NCBI GenBank assembly: GCA_001898095.1
Contig: MKSH01000107.1
Coordinates: 1 to 9,333, forward strand
From: Solirubrobacterales bacterium 70-9
GTDB lineage: Bacteria; Actinomycetota; Thermoleophilia; Solirubrobacterales; 70-9
DNA length: 9,333 nucleotides
Direction of reading: 5' to 3'
A program made the position numbers and the translations under genes. The notes under the pieces were generated by a model, which saw only the letters and a list, made by a program, of their open reading frames with translations, searched no databases and was not told where the DNA came from. Positions 6,020-9,333 of this stretch are shown here, piece by piece; the stretch's first letter is position 1; the number at the start of each line of letters is the position of its first letter.

Positions 6020-6400
6020 CTAGAACATCCCGTTCTCGTTGGCGGCATCGGCGGGCACGGGCTGGATGACCTCCCAGTGCTCGACGATCTTGCCCGCCGC
6101 GTCGAAGCGGTACATGTCGACGGCGGCGTGCTCGCCCTCGCCGAGCCCGAGGACGCGGGTATGCAGGGCGACCAGGTCGCCCTCGGCGAACGTCCGGCAG
6201 ATCTCCAGCCGCAACCCGGGATTCTCGCCGTGCAGCCGGTGGGCGAACTCGACGAAGGCGTCGGCGCCGTCGGCGAGGCCCGGGCTGTGCTGGGTGTAGG
6301 TGGGGCCGAAGAAGCGCGACACCGCCAGCTCCGGCTCGCCTTCGACCAAGGCCAGCTGGAGGAACTCGCGCGCCGCCTCGGTGTTCTCCGCGGCGCTCAT
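6020..6400 (-). CDS. SnoaL-like (NTF2-fold) protein
   Basis: This 126-residue protein belongs to the SnoaL/NTF2-like fold and resembles the group annotated as predicted aldol-condensation-catalysing enzymes. Supporting segments are FFGPTYTQHSPGLADGADAF (about 30-49, with Tyr 35 and His 38), DLVALHTRVLG (about 75-85) and VDMYRFDAAGKIVEHWEVIQPVP (about 94-116, including Asp 95 and His 108). Members of this fold act on polyketide-like or aromatic substrates as cyclases, isomerases, hydratases or small hydrolases, and many have no known reaction. Its ATG overlaps the stop of the upstream SDR gene by 4 bases (ATGA, 6397-6400), indicating translational coupling. The bicupin follows after 6 bases. 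Confidence 0.87.
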   Translation of the reverse strand: MSAAENTEAAREFLQLALVEGEPELAVSRFFGPTYTQHSPGLADGADAFVEFAHRLHGENPGLRLEICRTFAEGDLVALHTRVLGLGEGEHAAVDMYRFDAAGKIVEHWEVIQPVPADAANENGMF

Positions 6401-7236
6401 GCCGGTGGCTCCGCGGTGACGAAGAGGTCGAGCTCGAGCTCGCTTCCCGGCTCCACCGCGTAGGGAGCGAAGTCCTCGACCCCGGCCTCGCGCAGGACGT
6501 CCTCGTCGAGCAGCAGCTCGCCGTTGCGCTCGCCCGCCGGCCGGGTGAGGATCGCGTGGGCGGCGTCGGCCACGATCGCCGGCTTCCGCGCCCGGGCCAG
6601 GGCCGCCTCGCCACCGACCACGTTGCGGACCGCCGCCGTCGCGATCAGGGTCCGCGGCCAGAGCGAGTTGAAGGCGATCCCGTCGGCCTCGAACTCCGCC
6701 GCCATCCCCAGGGTGACCAGGCTCATCGAGTACTTCGAGATCGTGTAGCCGAGATGGGCGCCGAGCCAGCGCGGCTCGAAGGAGAGCGGCGGACTCAGCG
6801 TGAGGACGTGGGGGTTGGCGGCGCGGCGCAGATGGGGCACCGCCGCCCGGGCGAGGAGGAAGGCGCCGCGGGCGTTGATCGCCTGCATCAGGTCGTAGCG
6901 CCTGGCCGCCAGGTCGAGGCTGGGGGAGAGGTCGATCGCCGAGGCATTGTTGACGACGATGTCGATCGCGCCGAAGCGCTCGATCGTCGCCGCCACCGCG
7001 ACGTCGACCGAACCCTCGTCGCGGACGTCGCCGACGATCGGCAGCGCCTCGCCGCCGGCCGCCTCGATCGCCGCCGCCGCGGTGTGGACGGTCCCCTCGA
7101 GGCGCGGGTGCGGGGTGGCGGTCTTCGCCAGCAGGGCCACCGCGGCGCCGTCGCGGGCGGCACGCAATGCGATCGCCAGCCCGATCCCGCGGCTGCCGCC
7201 GCTCAGCAGGAGCACCTTGCCGTCCAGGGAGGACAT
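6397..7236 (-). CDS. Short-chain dehydrogenase/reductase, HSDL2-like
   Basis: This NAD(P)-dependent SDR has 279 residues and resembles the SDR domain of hydroxysteroid dehydrogenase-like protein 2. The cofactor motif GGSRGIG is at about 13-19, and the subgroup signature AKTATPHPRLEGTVHTAA is at about 37-54. NNASAI (about 96-101) follows, and the catalytic set is Ser 148 with Tyr 164 and Lys 168 in YTISKYSMS. LWPRTLIATAAV (about 192-203) is the HSDL2-type post-catalytic segment. The SCP2 lipid-binding domain of animal HSDL2 is absent. It is the first gene of the leftward unit SDR-SnoaL-bicupin and divergent from the IclR gene. No Shine-Dalgarno precedes ATG 7236, so the leader may be very short. 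A ketone/alcohol step on a hydrophobic substrate is likely; the substrate is unknown. Confidence 0.9.
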   Translation of the reverse strand: MSSLDGKVLLLSGGSRGIGLAIALRAARDGAAVALLAKTATPHPRLEGTVHTAAAAIEAAGGEALPIVGDVRDEGSVDVAVAATIERFGAIDIVVNNASAIDLSPSLDLAARRYDLMQAINARGAFLLARAAVPHLRRAANPHVLTLSPPLSFEPRWLGAHLGYTISKYSMSLVTLGMAAEFEADGIAFNSLWPRTLIATAAVRNVVGGEAALARARKPAIVADAAHAILTRPAGERNGELLLDEDVLREAGVEDFAPYAVEPGSELELDLFVTAEPPA

Positions 7237-7249
7237 ACGACGACGCTAT

Positions 7250-7259
7250 CTGTCGTCAG
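7250..7259. promoter_or_regulatory. Candidate IclR operator site 1
   Basis: CTGTCGTCAG is a quasi-palindromic decamer of the form CTGnCGnCAG. The longer 13-base word 7248-7260 is repeated as an exact inverted copy at 7334-7346. It lies 14-23 bases upstream of the SDR start codon on the minus strand, where a bound regulator would block or position polymerase for the leftward operon. Confidence 0.5.
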
Positions 7260-7335
7260 AAGAACTGGATAGCGACGTTCAGATAGCCAGAACTCGCCCT
7301 TAAACAGGCAATGGACGATTCGATTTGTGCAAATC

Positions 7336-7345
7336 TGACGACAGA
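7336..7345. promoter_or_regulatory. Candidate IclR operator site 2
   Basis: CTGACGACAG is the exact reverse complement of site 1, with identity over 13 bases (7334-7346 versus 7248-7260). Its centre is 86 bases from site 1 and 31 bases (about three helical turns) from site 3. It lies just upstream of the candidate -10 box of the IclR gene. Confidence 0.5.
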
Positions 7346-7362
7346 TTTGGTAATTCCATGTG

Positions 7363-7368
7363 TATTCT
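7363..7368 (+). promoter_or_regulatory. Candidate -10 box of the IclR-FAH-VOC unit
   Basis: TATTCT lies in the AT-richest part of the window, 36 bases before the ATG at 7404. That would put the transcription start near 7375 with a leader of about 30 bases containing the Shine-Dalgarno. No good -35 hexamer is seen at 16-18 bases upstream, which would suit an activator-dependent promoter. This call is weak. Confidence 0.3.
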
Positions 7369-7376
7369 GTCGGCAG
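7367..7376. promoter_or_regulatory. Candidate IclR operator site 3
   Basis: CTGTCGGCAG differs from site 1 at one position. It overlaps the proposed -10 box and start point of the IclR gene, which fits autorepression, a common habit of IclR-family regulators. Confidence 0.45.
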
Positions 7377-7390
7377 GTTAGGGACCTACG

Positions 7391-7398
7391 GGAAGGAG
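7391..7398 (+). promoter_or_regulatory. Shine-Dalgarno site that fixes the IclR start
   Basis: GGAAGGAG lies five bases before ATG 7404. It is one of only two strong ribosome-binding sites in the window. It argues for ATG 7404 and against the in-frame ATG at 7311, whose translation would cross two of the operator candidates. Confidence 0.8.
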
Positions 7399-7403
7399 TC
7401 AAG

Positions 7404-8150
7404 ATGTTGGGAACCGTCAGTCGCGCGGGCGACCTGCTCGAGTTGTTCGACCTCCAGCAACCGGAATGGGGGGCTACCGCGGTCGCGAGGCGCCTGCAGA
7501 TCACCAAGTCGCAGGCTCACGAGATGTTGGTCAGCCTCGAGTCGATCGGACTGCTGCGCCGCGCCGGGCGCGGTCGCTTCCGGCTCGGCTGGAAGATGGT
7601 CACCCTCAGCCAGCGACTGATGCGGAGCGAATTCACCGCGGCGGAGGCGCGGATCGTGCGCGAGATCGGTGAGCACCTGAAGGTCTCGGTCGACCTCGTC
7701 GCCAGCGACGGCGACCGCTGCGTGCGGATCGGCGGTTACGGCCCCTCCAACCACAGCGCCGGCGCCGCCGCGGAGACCGGCAAGGTGAGCGCGACCGGCA
7801 AGGTCCTGCTCGCGGCGATGCCCCCCGAGCGGGTCGGGGCCCTCCTGCCCGACCTCGACCTCGACGTCGAGCTGGCCGCGGTCCGCGAGCGGCGGATCGC
7901 CTTCGAGGAGGACGATGAGCGTCGTGGCGTCGCCGCGCCTGTCCAGAGTCCCGACGGCGAGGTGCTGGCGGCGCTCGGCGTGACCGTCGACCCCGCCGGA
8001 TGGGCCTCCCGCGGTCCGATCCTGACCCGCGCCGTGGCCGGTGCCGCGCGCCGCCTCTCCGAAAGCCTCGCCGGTCGCGACGCGAAGTCGTTCGTCATGC
8101 CTGAACCCGCCTTGCCGCCCGCCGGCGACGCGGTGAAGATCGCCGCGTGA
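7404..8150 (+). CDS. IclR-family transcriptional regulator
   Basis: A 248-residue regulator of the IclR family, which controls catabolic operons for aromatic and other carbon sources. The N-terminal winged helix-turn-helix spans about 4-65: VSRAGDLLELFD, then WGATAVARRLQITKSQAHEM (recognition helix around KSQAHEMLVSL), then the wing GLLRRAGRGRFRLGWKM. The ligand-binding domain follows from about 75, with ATGKVLLAAMPPER (about 130-143, the family's TGKxLLA segment) and a late VQSPDGEVLAALGVTV (about 180-195). The start is set by a strong Shine-Dalgarno. It is divergent from the SDR operon and its stop overlaps the GTG of the FAH gene by 4 bases, so it is likely the local regulator of both arms. 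The ligand is unknown and is probably the pathway substrate or an intermediate. Confidence 0.92.
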   Translation: MLGTVSRAGDLLELFDLQQPEWGATAVARRLQITKSQAHEMLVSLESIGLLRRAGRGRFRLGWKMVTLSQRLMRSEFTAAEARIVREIGEHLKVSVDLVASDGDRCVRIGGYGPSNHSAGAAAETGKVSATGKVLLAAMPPERVGALLPDLDLDVELAAVRERRIAFEEDDERRGVAAPVQSPDGEVLAALGVTVDPAGWASRGPILTRAVAGAARRLSESLAGRDAKSFVMPEPALPPAGDAVKIAA

Positions 8151-9019
8151 GGCTGATCTCCCGCCACGAGAATGGTCATGTCCGTCCCGGGATCCTGCGA
8201 GACGAGGTGGTCGTCGACGCCGCCGAGGCCGGCGCGCGGGGCGGGATCGAGATCCCGCTGGAGACGACGCGGTCGGTGTTGGCGCTCTCCTCCGACGATC
8301 GCGAGCGCCTCGCGGCGGCAGCCGGCGAGCTCGGCGGCACCCCCATCGCCGAGGCTCGCCTGGCGCCGCCGGTCCCCGACCCCGAGAAGATCCTCTGCAT
8401 CGGCCTGAACTACCGGGAGCACGCCGCCGAGGCGGAGAAAGAGGAGCCGGGGACGCCGATCGTCTTCGCCAAGTTCCGCACCTCCCTGATCGCCGACGGC
8501 GAGTCGATCGAACTGCCGCCGAGCAACCCGACGATGGTCGACTGGGAGGGGGAGCTGGCGGTCGTGATCGGTCGGCGCGCCCATCGGGTCCCCGAGTCCG
8601 AGGCGCTCGACCACGTCGCCGGCTACATGCCCTTCAACGACGTCAGCGGCCGCGATCTGCAGCTCGCCAGCCCGCAGTGGACGATGGGTAAGGCGTTCGA
8701 CACCTCCGGTCCCTGCGGCCCGGCGCTGGTGCTGGGCGACGAGGTCCCCGACCCCCATGCCCTGCGGCTGCGCACGATCCTCAACGGCGAGGTCGTGCAG
8801 GAAGCCTCGACCGGCGAGATGATCTTCCCCATCGCCAAGCTGATCGCCTTCATCTCCTCACTGATCACCCTGGAGGTCGGCGACGTGATCGCCACCGGCA
8901 CCCCGTCCGGCGTCGGCTACGCCCGCGACCCGAAGCGTTTCCTCGCCGCGGGTGACGTGGTCGAGGTCGAGGTCGAGGGTCTCGGCCGGCTCCGCAACCC
9001 CGTCAAGGAGGGAACATGA
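8147..9019 (+). CDS. Fumarylacetoacetate hydrolase (FAH) family protein
   Basis: This 290-residue FAH-fold enzyme belongs to the group that hydrolyses acylpyruvates or isomerises/decarboxylates products of aromatic ring cleavage. Residues 1-75 are a variable N-terminal domain. The catalytic domain begins PDPEKILCIGLNYREHAAEA (about 77-96). The metal ligands are Glu 134 and Glu 136 in DWEGELAVVIG and Asp 165 in YMPFNDVSGRD. MGKAFDTSGPCGPAL (about 180-194) and IATGTPSGVGYARDP (about 248-262) complete the family pattern. The GTG start at 8147 overlaps the IclR stop (GTGA). A downstream VOC dioxygenase-like gene overlaps in turn. That pairing is typical of meta-cleavage pathways, so a ring-fission product is a likely substrate, though this is inference. 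Confidence 0.91.
   Translation: MRLISRHENGHVRPGILRDEVVVDAAEAGARGGIEIPLETTRSVLALSSDDRERLAAAAGELGGTPIAEARLAPPVPDPEKILCIGLNYREHAAEAEKEEPGTPIVFAKFRTSLIADGESIELPPSNPTMVDWEGELAVVIGRRAHRVPESEALDHVAGYMPFNDVSGRDLQLASPQWTMGKAFDTSGPCGPALVLGDEVPDPHALRLRTILNGEVVQEASTGEMIFPIAKLIAFISSLITLEVGDVIATGTPSGVGYARDPKRFLAAGDVVEVEVEGLGRLRNPVKEGT
9005..9012 (+). promoter_or_regulatory. Shine-Dalgarno site of the VOC gene
   Basis: AAGGAGGG lies three bases before ATG 9016, inside the last codons of the FAH gene. It fixes the VOC start and shows that this gene has strong independent initiation despite the 4-base overlap. Confidence 0.75.
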
Positions 9020-9333
9020 GCGTCACCCGCCTCGGCCACGTCGGTCTTGTGGTCACCGACCTGGACGAGTACTCCGCCTACCTCACCGAGGGCCTCGGCC
9101 TGACCGAGACCCGCCGCGACGCGGGCCGCGCCTACTTCGCGCTCGGCACCCGTCACCACCAGCTGCGGATCACCGAGGGCGACGCCGCGGTCTGCGACGG
9201 CCTCGGCTTCGACGTCTCCGACGCCGAGTCCCTGGCCCGCTTCCGCACCGCCGTCGAGGAGGCCGGCCTGGAGGTCGTCAGCGAGCGCCCTTATGACGCC
9301 ACCGTCGCCGAGGGGTTCAGCTTCGACGTCCCC
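9016..9333 (+). CDS. VOC-superfamily protein, extradiol-dioxygenase-like (3' truncated by window)
   Basis: The first 106 residues of a vicinal-oxygen-chelate protein. It opens TRLGHVGLVVTDLDEYSAYL (about 4-23), with His 8 in the first metal-ligand position, followed by GLGLTETRRD, YFALGTRHHQLRITEG and EGFSFDVP at the window edge. This matches the N-terminal module of catechol 2,3-dioxygenase-type extradiol enzymes, which normally have two modules and about 290-320 residues; whether the second is present lies outside the window. The ATG overlaps the FAH stop (ATGA). With FAH it suggests ring opening followed by hydrolysis or isomerisation of the product. A simple glyoxalase-like protein remains possible. 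Confidence 0.85.
   Translation, partial: MSVTRLGHVGLVVTDLDEYSAYLTEGLGLTETRRDAGRAYFALGTRHHQLRITEGDAAVCDGLGFDVSDAESLARFRTAVEEAGLEVVSERPYDATVAEGFSFDVP

Noticed and set aside
5267..6463. Long plus-strand open frame (398 codons) opposite the bicupin and SnoaL genes
   Set aside because: It is antisense to genes with intact catalytic motifs and has no recognisable domain.
7311..7403. Upstream ATG for the IclR gene, adding 31 residues
   Set aside because: The added peptide is unlike IclR N-termini, crosses operator candidates and lacks a ribosome-binding site, whereas ATG 7404 has a strong one.
7736..8758. Minus-strand open frame (340 codons) opposite the IclR and FAH genes
   Set aside because: Both plus-strand genes have clear domains and 4-base overlaps; this frame has no motif.
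1..9333. CRISPR arrays, tRNA/rRNA genes, insertion sequences, phage or toxin-antitoxin genes
   Set aside because: No regularly spaced repeats, cloverleaf-like sequences, transposase motifs or attachment-site duplications were seen on either strand.

Overview
The window is high-GC (about 70% by eye) and gene-dense, with strong G/C bias at third codon positions and few Shine-Dalgarno sites. This fits a chromosomal segment of a high-GC actinobacterium; the Thermoleophilia/Solirubrobacterales are a guess from overall gene character, not demonstrated. I see no rRNA, tRNA, CRISPR array, transposase or phage gene.

Left part (1-2626). The 3' end of zwf (glucose-6-phosphate dehydrogenase) runs rightward into a 24-bp perfect inverted repeat (560-614), probably a bidirectional terminator. 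Third-position GC indicates a frameshift in the last codons of zwf: the +1 frame stops at 559-561, exactly where the hairpin begins. Facing it on the minus strand are a HAD-like hydrolase (616-1269) and an unrecognised protein (1262-1657), which overlap. Only about 30 bases away, and divergent, lies a phosphinothricin-acetyltransferase-like GNAT (1688-2230), followed by a MIP18/DUF59 protein (2249-2626).

Middle part (2623-4801). A VOC-fold protein (minus) ends convergently with the DUF59 gene, the two sharing one CTAG as both stop codons. Divergent from the VOC gene is a two-gene unit: a single-domain cupin (3315-3719) and a zinc-free quinone-oxidoreductase-like MDR protein (3734-4801). The MDR C-terminal tail looks non-coding in base composition. 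A non-coding stretch (4802-5143) holds an imperfect hairpin terminator and a roughly 30-bp degenerate tandem repeat.

Right part (5144-9333). This is a divergent, probably catabolic locus controlled by an IclR-family regulator. Leftward, tightly packed: an HSDL2-like short-chain dehydrogenase, a SnoaL-like protein and a bicupin with two intact metal sites. Rightward: IclR, an FAH-family hydrolase/isomerase and a VOC (extradiol-dioxygenase-like) protein cut by the window end, with 4-base stop/start overlaps. The intergenic region between the two arms is about 45% GC over 7261-7380 and carries three copies of a quasi-palindromic decamer CTGnCGnCAG, good candidates for IclR operators. The gene mix (FAH + VOC dioxygenase on one arm, SDR + SnoaL + bicupin on the other) suggests breakdown of an aromatic or polyketide-like compound. 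The substrate cannot be read from the sequence. This divergon is the best candidate here for an undescribed pathway.
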